Origin: Desulfatirhabdium butyrativorans
Lineage (GTDB): Bacteria > Desulfobacterota > Desulfobacteria > Desulfobacterales > DYRK01
Assembly (NCBI GenBank): GCA_020718785.1
Contig: DYRK01000015.1
Location: 1-14,524 of the forward strand
DNA: 14,524 nucleotides
Direction of reading: 5' to 3'
Positions within the stretch are counted from its first letter, which is position 1, and each line of letters starts with the position of its first letter. Under the pieces are notes generated by a model. The model searched no databases. It saw nothing but the letters and a program-made list of their open reading frames with translations, and was not told the DNA's origin. The position numbers and the translations under genes were made by a program. Below are positions 6,601 through 12,218 of the stretch, one piece after another.

Positions 6601-8666
6601 CCGCTGATCCAGGGATTTCTTTCCAGAGAAGCGGTGTTCAGTCCCGGAAGGGAAACAAAATCTTTCTGTGTCAGATCATAGAGATAAACATCGTATTCTC
6701 CCTCGCCCCCTTTCCGGTCCGAATGGAATACGACATAACGTCCGTCCGCGCTGATCCGGGGATAGGAATCATCTGATGTACTGTTCAGATTCCGCAGATT
6801 CAGAATGCCCGCGTCTTTCTGCCACACATAAATATCCCATCCGCCTTTTCCATCCGGGCGGTCGGACTGGAAAACAACGGTATTTCCGCTTTCATCGGAT
6901 GAGGGAAATCTCTCGTCTCCGAAAGAGTTCAGACCCTCGAGAGCTACATATTTTGCGGAAAGTTCCGGCAGATTTTCACGGACAGCCTCTTTCCGATCCA
7001 GACGGCGCAGCAGGGAGATTGTGCCGTCGGGACCTCCGTCCTGATAATCCGTAAAATCAAAGCCGACCACATATTCCTGCCAGCGGGAAATGCCCAGCAC
7101 CGCCTCGAATTCCACGCCCATAGTGCTGTAGGGCGCGACGCTGATTTCCGATACCCGGAATTTGGGATACAGCGTTATTGTCTCGCCGGGTCCCACAAGA
7201 TTCAGTTCGATTTCCTCATCTTCGGGAATTGCCCATGTGCCGGAACCCGGATCGTATCCCAGAGATTTTGCGACTTCGGTGTCTAAAACAAGCTTGCTCA
7301 CCGCGCCGGTATCCAAAAGAATGTCGAGATTTCCGGTATCCGCAGAACCGAAACTGCTTTTCGCACGGAAAGGAACCTGCAAGTCCGAATAGCTTGCGCT
7401 GACCGGATTTGCCGGGTCTTTTACGGAAAAAGTTTTGGCGCGGAACACATACTGCGGTTCCGCAAGATCAAGAACAGGCTTGGATCCGAAAGACAGGGAA
7501 GCATTGCCCGAAGGCGGAAGGTCCAGTTCAAAAGTGCCGACCGCGGGTCTGAGCGTTCCGAGAGGAACGTCTAAAAGAACGCTGTCCAGATTCTTTGCAA
7601 GTCCCTCTGTGCGGCGAAGACCGATGATTCCGTCCGCTCCTTTTGCGGTCAGAGACGGGTCGCTCTGCGAATCCGGGGTCTGAATTACCATGATCCGCAT
7701 TTCCGCGGCAAAATATGCGCCGATTCTCACCGGAGCGGTTGCCAGCAGACCCGAGCGGGAAATGCTGGAATAGGATTTTGACACTTTGGTGTCTGTCACG
7801 GTGAGAGCGGTTTCCGATTTTTTTCTGACTGCGGTGTTGGTCCTGGCAAGTCTGTCGTCAAATACCAGCAGGGCATTGGAGCCGGTATCAACAAGCAGAT
7901 TCAGGGTCTGATTTCCGATTTCCACAGGCAGCAGAAACTGCTCTGCCCCGCCCCGTTTCAGATCGAAAGCCGTTTCCGTGCCGTCATAGACACTGCCCTC
8001 GGTCTCTTCCACGGTGAATGTCGCTGAATCGCTGATGCCTTTATATTCTGCGGAAATGAGCGCCGCGCCGGGCGCCGATGAAGTCGCCAGCCCTTTGTCC
8101 GCTGTCTGATTGCCGACGCCGGCAACCGAAGCATCCGAAGATGACCATTCGGACTGAAGGGTCACATCTTCCGTGACGCCGTTTTCATAAGTTATTTCTG
8201 CGGTAAACTGCTGAGTATGTCCCGGAAGCGCGGAAACCTCTTCGGGTCTGATATTGAGAGCGATCACATTTCCTGCGGGGCCCGGGGCAAATCCGTCTTC
8301 GCCTTCCGAATCAATATGATAGCCGGAAGCATTGTAAAACTGGGTCAGGCGGAGCAGTTCCTTCAGACTGATCTGCCAGTTCTGAGGACTGTAATCCGAA
8401 TCGTGGGGATCGCAGCTCTGATTTCCGGTTCCGGGCGCGAAGCCGTCTTCGCCGTCTGAATTGCAGTGATACGCGCCGCTGTTGTATAGCTGAATCGTGC
8501 GGAGAAGTTCCGTGAGTCCGATTTCCCGGTCAGAGGGTCTGTAATCCGCGCTGTGATAACCGTCCTGCGCGGACACCGCATCCGAACCCGGAAAACCGCA
8601 GAGAATCCCTGCGATAAGAATCAGAGAACCGAAAAATGTCAGACTGCCGAAGAATCTGGGTTTCAT
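3651..8666 (-). CDS. Giant exported multidomain protein: EF-hand-like repeats, Ig-like, two aspartic-protease-like modules and two TolB-type propellers
   Basis: The frame encodes 1671 residues. ATG at 8664-8666 follows AAAGGAG and begins a signal peptide (cleavage probably after VSA, about residue 33). Order: two tandem EF-hand/dockerin-like repeats (about 37-129, each ending GEDGFAPG); a BIG2-like Ig domain (about 135-220); an aspartic-protease-like module with LLVDTGSNALLVF (D260) and ILLDTGAVSKLVL (D452); a six-blade PD40/TolB-type propeller (about 575-870; repeated SDR-GGEG-DVYLYD and LPGLN motifs); a second protease-like module with VDTGVSALVLF (D912) and LDTAVAAEL (D1106, DTG changed to DTA); a second six-blade propeller (about 1205-1500); a carboxypeptidase-regulatory-like domain (about 1505-1570); the first half of a CARDB-like domain. 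It is probably secreted or on the cell surface. Two DTG motifs in the first module could make one active pepsin-type site; the second looks impaired. The 3' end is broken (see 2416-3642). Confidence 0.85.
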   Translation of the reverse strand: MKPRFFGSLTFFGSLILIAGILCGFPGSDAVSAQDGYHSADYRPSDREIGLTELLRTIQLYNSGAYHCNSDGEDGFAPGTGNQSCDPHDSDYSPQNWQISLKELLRLTQFYNASGYHIDSEGEDGFAPGPAGNVIALNIRPEEVSALPGHTQQFTAEITYENGVTEDVTLQSEWSSSDASVAGVGNQTADKGLATSSAPGAALISAEYKGISDSATFTVEETEGSVYDGTETAFDLKRGGAEQFLLPVEIGNQTLNLLVDTGSNALLVFDDRLARTNTAVRKKSETALTVTDTKVSKSYSSISRSGLLATAPVRIGAYFAAEMRIMVIQTPDSQSDPSLTAKGADGIIGLRRTEGLAKNLDSVLLDVPLGTLRPAVGTFELDLPPSGNASLSFGSKPVLDLAEPQYVFRAKTFSVKDPANPVSASYSDLQVPFRAKSSFGSADTGNLDILLDTGAVSKLVLDTEVAKSLGYDPGSGTWAIPEDEEIELNLVGPGETITLYPKFRVSEISVAPYSTMGVEFEAVLGISRWQEYVVGFDFTDYQDGGPDGTISLLRRLDRKEAVRENLPELSAKYVALEGLNSFGDERFPSSDESGNTVVFQSDRPDGKGGWDIYVWQKDAGILNLRNLNSTSDDSYPRISADGRYVVFHSDRKGGEGEYDVYLYDLTQKDFVSLPGLNTASLERNPWISGDGRYIAFRSERSGGQGGSDVYLYDRDTKQYVTLPGLNTAGEESLPALNEDGSLLSFTGRRADALNGGPDVYLYDVKNGEIRALPQGINRVNTEYREQFSAIYPGGLFIAFQTERTNPDMGIYNRDIVAVHALSMMAVSMRGLNSDADDAAPFFSADGNFMLFHSRRLGGEGGSDIYMYRMSGVQESPLPAGSETGDITLTKTADGLFTVPAKSGAQTLNLLVDTGVSALVLFEDKIPSGIVTLTGGDVSLKLPGGGVLNGKAASADIAVGNVKAQGMRVVLANSKDYSALTGLSLSGADGIFGMYRKRSEGDVTGTADIPLAVLQPLVSMTEFNLDPDGVAGLSLGSMPVIAGVPANMLFNTHVQGRITDPNDPEGTAFTDLEVTVTPVALKGEDYKVGAKRTFLLSSTLKNRIILDTAVAAELGNLSRWEDIYLFVTGAESMLRAVECPASQAEVKDLSGADYDGIIGIDFWQNFVLGFDMVGRAGGGPSGVVSFLKRSDIGVAVSGTTAASEIRHLVSLPGLNSAADDSFGDISDDGNTVVFQSNRSGNPDIYVYRKDQGLLNLAGLNSPSAADMSPRISGDGRYMVFYSDRTGSADVYLYDLTAGAFIDLPGLNTEYNERFPDISADRTVLAFQLTGSPENIAGNADIRFYSIGSKKMLPTVSGWLNTAGDELLPSLNRNGTLTAFGGSGRDDSRGGYDVFLWKNTEDKLAEPDARLNTAYIEGQPSLSADGGFMALVSDRNSPDLGHRGRDIFLFETASEEFLFLPGLNSEFEEGAPAVSENAKYILFHSKRPGGEGGYDIYLYQRDTEDNTPYTVSESYTEDGTVSADGAPVADAKVRAVDANGKTVATVTTDDSGRFSLTVRKGTALPVTYKTNAEGAEVVTDEVGDETYIPDFQAGNIRFTNVWVPDIAQSGFPMDIWFDISADVPKYNVYVSLGLKRIVQGNVSDIDPTAEGFKPDYSVGAVVSSKQINGYIRP

Positions 8667-8728
8667 TGAACTTCTCCTTTATTGCCTGATTTTATTATAA
8701 ATAATTCACATATCTTTCTTATAATTTT

Positions 8729-8757
8729 TTTTATCATCAGGAAATTGACTTTGTCAA
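8729..8757 (-). promoter_or_regulatory. Candidate promoter of the giant gene
   Basis: On the minus strand TTGACA (8752-8757) is followed after 17 bp by ATAAAA (8729-8734), about 63 bp upstream of the start codon. The -35 box lies inside a 13-bp palindrome, TTGACTTTGTCAA on the plus strand (8745-8757), which could be an operator. The surrounding 8690-8800 is strongly AT-rich. A second TTGACA lies at about 8788-8793. Confidence 0.4.
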
Positions 8758-8898
8758 GGAAAATTTTGCAAGGGTAAAAAAAATTTCTGTCAAATAATCC
8801 CCTGCTGTCTGGATTCCTCTATGCAGAACCTCGTCAGGAGTAAGAAACGGCAACTTTCATTATCAGTTCATTATAGATTTTTCTAAGTTGCTCTAAGT

Positions 8899-8928
8899 AC
8901 CTGTGCAAAAGTTTTCAGGTATTTTTTT
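8899..8928 (+). terminator. Weak plus-strand terminator-like hairpin
   Basis: ACCTG (8899-8903) pairs with CAGGT (8916-8920) and an inner AAAA/TTTT pairing leaves a TGC bulge. A run of seven T follows (8922-8928). It faces the plus strand, where no gene is recognised, so it may be incidental. The rest of 8667-8976 holds only the giant gene's promoter region and the twin hairpins; no coding sequence is seen. Confidence 0.25.
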
Positions 8929-8934
8929 CCGGAG

Positions 8935-8976
8935 TGCAGAAATTGTATTTCTGCATGGCGGAAATGCAATTTCCGC
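8935..8976. repeat. Twin adjacent hairpins abutting the mazF stop codon
   Basis: Two perfect inverted repeats lie two bases apart, each with a 3-base loop: TGCAGAAAT-TGT-ATTTCTGCA (8935-8955) and GCGGAAAT-GCA-ATTTCCGC (8958-8976). The second ends one base before the mazF stop codon (8977-8979). They share the core arm GAAAT/ATTTC. They could fold at the mRNA 3' end and stabilise the toxin transcript or attenuate read-through; there is no U-run directly after them in the minus direction. Confidence 0.6.
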
Positions 8977-9381
8977 TTACAGATCAAGGTGAATTTTTAT
9001 GGCTTTCTGTATTTCGGCAATATCAGCAGAAGATAATGCGCCGATGCGCTGTTTCAGTCTGCTTTTATCAAGTGTGCGAATCTGGTCGGCTTTGGCTTTG
9101 AATGCGCCGATGCGCTGTTTCAGTCTGCTTTTATCAAGTGTGCGAATCTGGTCGGCTTTGGCTTTGGAATCCTTCGGCAAATTTCCCGTGCCTTTTCGGA
9201 GAAGGACTTCAAAAGGATATATTTTCCCGGTGCTTGAAGTAATCGGAAGTATGGTAACAGTGCCGGAAAATTCATTATTCAGATTATTGGAAACAACCGC
9301 AACCGGTCTGCTCTTTGACATTTCCGCCCCGACAACCGGATCAAGACATGCAAGATATATCTCTCCCTGCTTAATAGTCAT
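8977..9381 (-). CDS. MazF/PemK-type toxin with an internal 22-residue tandem duplication
   Basis: From the ATG at 9379-9381 the protein has 134 residues. The N-terminus (KQGEIYLACLDPVVGAEMSK, then SRPVAVVSNN and TVTILPITS) is the standard MazF/PemK barrel of sequence-specific endoribonucleases; the G-E-I-Y, S-R-P-V and T-V-x-P-x-T-S motifs are intact. An upstream ATG (9408) would add nine residues, but the chosen one matches the family start and overlaps the antitoxin stop by 11 bases, the usual coupling. Near the C-terminus FKAKADQIRTLDKSRLKQRIGA is followed by a second copy lacking only the first residues' variation, encoded by a 66-bp exact direct repeat. Without it the length would be 112, the family norm. 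Whether the duplicated segment disturbs the toxin or antitoxin contact is unknown. Confidence 0.88.
   Translation of the reverse strand: MTIKQGEIYLACLDPVVGAEMSKSRPVAVVSNNLNNEFSGTVTILPITSSTGKIYPFEVLLRKGTGNLPKDSKAKADQIRTLDKSRLKQRIGAFKAKADQIRTLDKSRLKQRIGALSSADIAEIQKAIKIHLDL
9035..9166. repeat. 66-bp exact tandem duplication inside mazF
   Basis: The 66 bases at 9035-9100 recur without change at 9101-9166. The unit starts AATGCGCCGATGCGC and ends TCGGCTTTGGCTTTG. It is in frame (22 codons) and perfect, so it is recent, or an assembly artefact. Confidence 0.93.
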
Positions 9382-9718
9382 CCCAATTCTCAGTGTCTGC
9401 CGCTTCAAATTCTTTTGTGAGTTTAAGGCTTTCCTGTCGGGCTGCCTGATAGCCTTCTTTCAAAAGGGCATCCGCAACTTCTGTCTGTTTTTGTTCCTTT
9501 GACATCTGTGCGCCGCCGGACACATATTCGCTGCTTGAAAGAACACCTATAGCAAGGTGATCCGCCAGAGTCTTATCTCCGTCTGACTGTTCGGCAACAA
9601 TACGGGAACCGAACCATTCTTTCAGCACATTCTGAATAAGCATTTCAGGGCTGATATTCTGACTTCCTGCATATTCTGTCAGTATGGTTTCAATCTCCGG
9701 TGTAAGAGTGACCTGCAT
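9371..9718 (-). CDS. Antitoxin of the MazF-type pair
   Basis: A 115-residue antitoxin directly upstream of the MazF-type toxin. Residues 1 to about 74 (MQVTLTPEIETILTEYAG to GGAQMSK) are nearly identical to the antitoxin of the PIN operon at 1905-2192. After QMSK the sequence switches to an acidic helical tail, EVADALLKEGYQAARQESL, ending FEAADTENWDDY, which resembles the toxin-neutralising ends of MazE-like antitoxins. The shared half is likely the DNA-binding/dimer domain and the tail the toxin-specific part. AAGGAGGG precedes the ATG at 9716-9718. The conserved promoter at 9739-9767 suggests the same autoregulation as the left operon, with possible cross-repression between loci. Confidence 0.85.
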   Translation of the reverse strand: MQVTLTPEIETILTEYAGSQNISPEMLIQNVLKEWFGSRIVAEQSDGDKTLADHLAIGVLSSSEYVSGGAQMSKEQKQTEVADALLKEGYQAARQESLKLTKEFEAADTENWDDY

Positions 9719-9738
9719 ATTTCAACTCCCTCCTTTCC

Positions 9739-9767
9739 ATTATACACTCTCACAAGCCGGAACACAA
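9739..9767 (-). promoter_or_regulatory. Promoter of the MazF toxin-antitoxin operon
   Basis: TTGTGT (9762-9767), 17 bp, TATAAT (9739-9744), read on the minus strand. It matches the promoter at 2224-2252 in boxes, spacing and most of the spacer. The -10 box is only about 20 bases from the start codon, so the 5' UTR is very short or the mRNA is near leaderless apart from its ribosome-binding site. Confidence 0.6.
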
Positions 9768-9769
9768 GG

Positions 9770-9813
9770 AAAAAAAGACCTCTGGGATCATCACTCAATC
9801 CCGGAGGTCTTTT
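9770..9813. terminator. Bidirectional rho-independent terminator
   Basis: A 12-bp stem (GACCTCTGGGAT / ATCCCGGAGGTC, one non-Watson-Crick pair) with a 9-base loop has seven A on its left and TTTT on its right. It can therefore stop transcripts from the radical-SAM gene (minus strand) and from the plus side. It is a diverged copy of the terminator at 2255-2292. Confidence 0.7.
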
Positions 9814-10054
9814 GTTACATCATTTAATCACAACTGCTTTGATTATTGGGGATAAAACTGAGAGGATCAGCCTGAGCTGATGGCAAACCGGCTTTTGGAG
9901 GTTTTGTATCTCTGGGCAGGAAAACAACAGCTTGTAAATAAAACTAATGTACGCGTCTTTGTCCGGTCTGATATAGCTGAATTGGACAAGGGGGAAAGAT
10001 TTCATTTTATTTCGTTTACACTGCCCATCCGACGGCTAGGCTGCCTGTTTATTC
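9814..10054. other. Intergenic spacer without a recognised gene
   Basis: The 240 bp between the terminator and the radical-SAM gene hold a small hairpin (ATCAGC-CTGA-GCTGAT, about 9868-9883) and a 61-codon plus-strand frame (9880-10065) that lacks a ribosome-binding site and any recognisable family. I see no further signal. Confidence 0.5.
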
Positions 10055-10825
10055 TCAGACTTTAAAAAAAGTAGAGGTTTTCTCTTTTATGTGAAACTCT
10101 TTACCTCTCTTTTTACAAAATTCAATTACTTTATCACTTAATTCATCGTAATATTTTTGATATCCGGAATATCTGGTAACTCTCTCATTATAATTTAATC
10201 GCCCAAATATAAGCTTATCTGCAAATCCGACGGCTTTTAAAATATCATCAAAATTCTGGACGATTATATTAGGTGTCGGATAAGGTTCGATACTTACCCA
10301 TGTGTAACAACCTTTTTTATGTAATTCATATAAAGCATTAATTCTGTCTTTATAGGATGCTGCATGAGGCTCCATATTTTTTTTAAAACCTTCATTTAAA
10401 GATATTAATGAAATACCGATTTCATGCCGTTCTCCAAATTCTGAAAGTTCAAGTGGAGGTATCCCTTTTGTCAAAACAGTACATTTTATATTTTCTGAAT
10501 TAAGAATGTTTATAATATGTAAGCTCAAATCATTTATTTCTTTATATCCGTACATAAAGGGATCAGTGCTGAAACAGAGATGAACGAATTTGATTTTATG
10601 TTTATGTTTAGGGAGTTCTTTTTTTAATAATTCAACAGCATTGCTGACAATTTTCGGTTTTATCCATTCATTATAGTCTGCCGCCTTTCCGAACCTTTTC
10701 GCCATCATCATAGCGTAGCATGGATATAAACAACCATGTGAACACCCTTGAACATGGTTTATCGTGTAATCTCCATATTCAACCGCTGTCCTGTAAAGCA
10801 GAGTTTTTCTTTCAATACTGTCCAT
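10055..10825 (-). CDS. Radical-SAM-like protein with a CX3CX3C motif, partner of TcmP
   Basis: This 256-residue protein carries C28-SHG-C32-LYP-C36-YA near its N-terminus, as in radical SAM enzymes related to spore photoproduct lyase and the Gp37/Gp68 (DUF5131-like) 'three-Cys-motif' proteins that accompany TcmP. The usual radical SAM spacing is CX3CX2C; here one extra residue precedes the third cysteine. Later motifs fit a partial TIM barrel: VHLCFSTDPFMYG (81-93), CTVLTKG (115-121), EIGISLISLN (135-144), WVSIEPYPTP (176-185) and FGRLNYN (207-213). It would be expected to bind a [4Fe-4S] cluster and SAM in the cytoplasm; its substrate is unknown. It starts 15 bp after the tcmP stop, so the two are an operon. 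No clear Shine-Dalgarno is seen. The sequence is AT-richer than pnp or the giant gene, suggesting lateral acquisition. Confidence 0.8.
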   Translation of the reverse strand: MDSIERKTLLYRTAVEYGDYTINHVQGCSHGCLYPCYAMMMAKRFGKAADYNEWIKPKIVSNAVELLKKELPKHKHKIKFVHLCFSTDPFMYGYKEINDLSLHIINILNSENIKCTVLTKGIPPLELSEFGERHEIGISLISLNEGFKKNMEPHAASYKDRINALYELHKKGCYTWVSIEPYPTPNIIVQNFDDILKAVGFADKLIFGRLNYNERVTRYSGYQKYYDELSDKVIEFCKKRGKEFHIKEKTSTFFKV

Positions 10826-10840
10826 TTTAAATTCAATCTG

Positions 10841-11956
10841 TTATTTCGGAAAGATAACCAACGTCTTATCGGCAAAAGTGTTCTTTCTTCTTCTATTTGC
10901 CGGAGGCTCACATCTGATCTTTCCTTCAAGTTCAATTTGTTTTAATATGTCCCTATAGTTTTTCTCAATATAAGGAGTTCCTATATTATGGCTTTCATAA
11001 ATTTCTTTCATTGTAAGCCGGCATCCTGCATATTTTGACAGAAGCATATCTCCCAAGTCATCCAGAGGTCTGGAAAGTTCAAATAAAAGCGGATATTGTC
11101 TGCTGGCAGGATTATATTCAAAACTTGGAACGCCTTGTTGTATCTCAGAACTTTCCTTAGCCATGATTTCTTTCATAATTTTATATCCACGAAAATCTTT
11201 AGTGACAAATATCAAATGGTGGCTTGTCCGTGTACCGCGTTCATCTCTGAATCGAAACGGTAATACATATTTACCACCCATCTTTTGAAGAGATTCAGCA
11301 AGTTCTTCAATAATTGCTAATTCACGATCTTGGGAAGATATCTCGTTTAATTTGATACGAAGCTTATCGGCATGATCTTGACCGAATAGCGCATCCATGT
11401 GATCTTTTACTTTAGGATTATTTAATCCCAAATTGATTCGATTATAGTTAAAAAAGAAAATACAGTCACATCCCCAATTTTTCAGGACAGAATTAACAAG
11501 ACGAAGAGAAAGACCTTTATATCCAAACGGATCAACAAAGAAAAGCGTTGGTATAAGTTTCATTTTTTCAAACATTTTAACAATTTGATCTCCGACTTCC
11601 TTGTTATGGACAACAGGTGCATATTTCAGTTGGTTGATATTTGATAAGTTTTGTATTTCATTATCAAGAGTTCTTACCCATTCTTCATCTTTATCATTAA
11701 AGATTGCCACAAGACGCTCTTTTATATCAGGATCTTTGATAGCTTGTTCTAAGACACGAAGAGGTGTTGATATTTGCCCGTCTTTATAACGTCCCGGACC
11801 GGCAAACAAATCAATGTATGATATTTTCTGAGAATATTCAGGATGGCGTTTTTGACTTCCAATGATAACTTTAGCCCATGCCCAAAAATATTTGGAAACA
11901 ATTGTTGCCTTGGCTATTGACTGTTCTTTAGCCTCGTCAAAAAATTTTTTAGACAT
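10841..11956 (-). CDS. tcmP: Three-Cys-motif partner protein TcmP
   Basis: A 371-residue protein with the features of the TcmP family: an N-terminal helical part (YFWAWAKVI), YIDLFAGPGRYKDG (47-60) like a SAM-binding methyltransferase motif I, FNDKDEEW (86-93) with the acidic residues after strand 2, FFVDPFGYKG (139-148) resembling a DPPY-type catalytic motif, and TSHHLIFVTKDFRGYKIMKE (244-263). The C-terminal 80 residues look like a winged-helix region with a basic end (ANRRRKN). Family members are found next to radical-SAM-like three-Cys-motif proteins, as here, and their function is not established. A methyltransferase acting on nucleic acid, with the partner modifying the same target, is a reasonable guess only. 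ATG at 11954-11956 follows GGAAAGAGAA. Confidence 0.88.
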   Translation of the reverse strand: MSKKFFDEAKEQSIAKATIVSKYFWAWAKVIIGSQKRHPEYSQKISYIDLFAGPGRYKDGQISTPLRVLEQAIKDPDIKERLVAIFNDKDEEWVRTLDNEIQNLSNINQLKYAPVVHNKEVGDQIVKMFEKMKLIPTLFFVDPFGYKGLSLRLVNSVLKNWGCDCIFFFNYNRINLGLNNPKVKDHMDALFGQDHADKLRIKLNEISSQDRELAIIEELAESLQKMGGKYVLPFRFRDERGTRTSHHLIFVTKDFRGYKIMKEIMAKESSEIQQGVPSFEYNPASRQYPLLFELSRPLDDLGDMLLSKYAGCRLTMKEIYESHNIGTPYIEKNYRDILKQIELEGKIRCEPPANRRRKNTFADKTLVIFPK

Positions 11957-12218
11957 CGTTATTCTCTTTCCATTACTTGTCCCTGACCATTGATTATACA
12001 GTCAGATGATGGCACCGTGGATTTTTTTATAATTTTCGAATCGGCGAGGATCATCAGTCTGAAAAATCTTGCGGAGCCATTACAGCACACGGTCATATAT
12101 ATTCTTACCACCGTCCGTCATAATCTGAGCTTCCGGATTCCCGGCATTGCAGTTTAAGCATGTCCGTTTTACCGACGGTTTCAAAAGCGCAGATTATGCC
12201 GATGGCGGGTATAACTTT
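11957..12218. promoter_or_regulatory. pnp-tcmP intergenic region with a candidate tcmP -10 box
   Basis: On the minus strand a perfect TATAAT (11993-11998) lies 37 bases upstream of the tcmP start, preceded by TG; no good -35 is found 17 bp upstream. Nearer to pnp there is an imperfect inverted repeat, CAGATTATG...(about 12112-12128 and 12189-12207), with no U-run, so pnp termination is unresolved. No gene is recognised in this stretch. Confidence 0.35.

Noticed and set aside
8999..9502. 167-codon plus-strand frame over the mazF locus, showing the duplicated segment as a repeat protein
   Set aside because: It is the antisense shadow of mazF and the antitoxin, whose minus-strand products match known families; its repeats are just the 66-bp duplication read backwards.
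1966..9809. The 7.5-kb block as a composite transposon bounded by insertion sequences
   Set aside because: The flanking direct repeats are a terminator, promoter and antitoxin half-gene; no transposase, terminal inverted repeats or target duplications are visible.
9880..10065. 61-codon plus-strand frame beginning MANRLLEVLYLW
   Set aside because: No ribosome-binding site at a proper distance, no recognisable family, and it lies opposite to every other gene; it also runs into the end of the radical-SAM gene.
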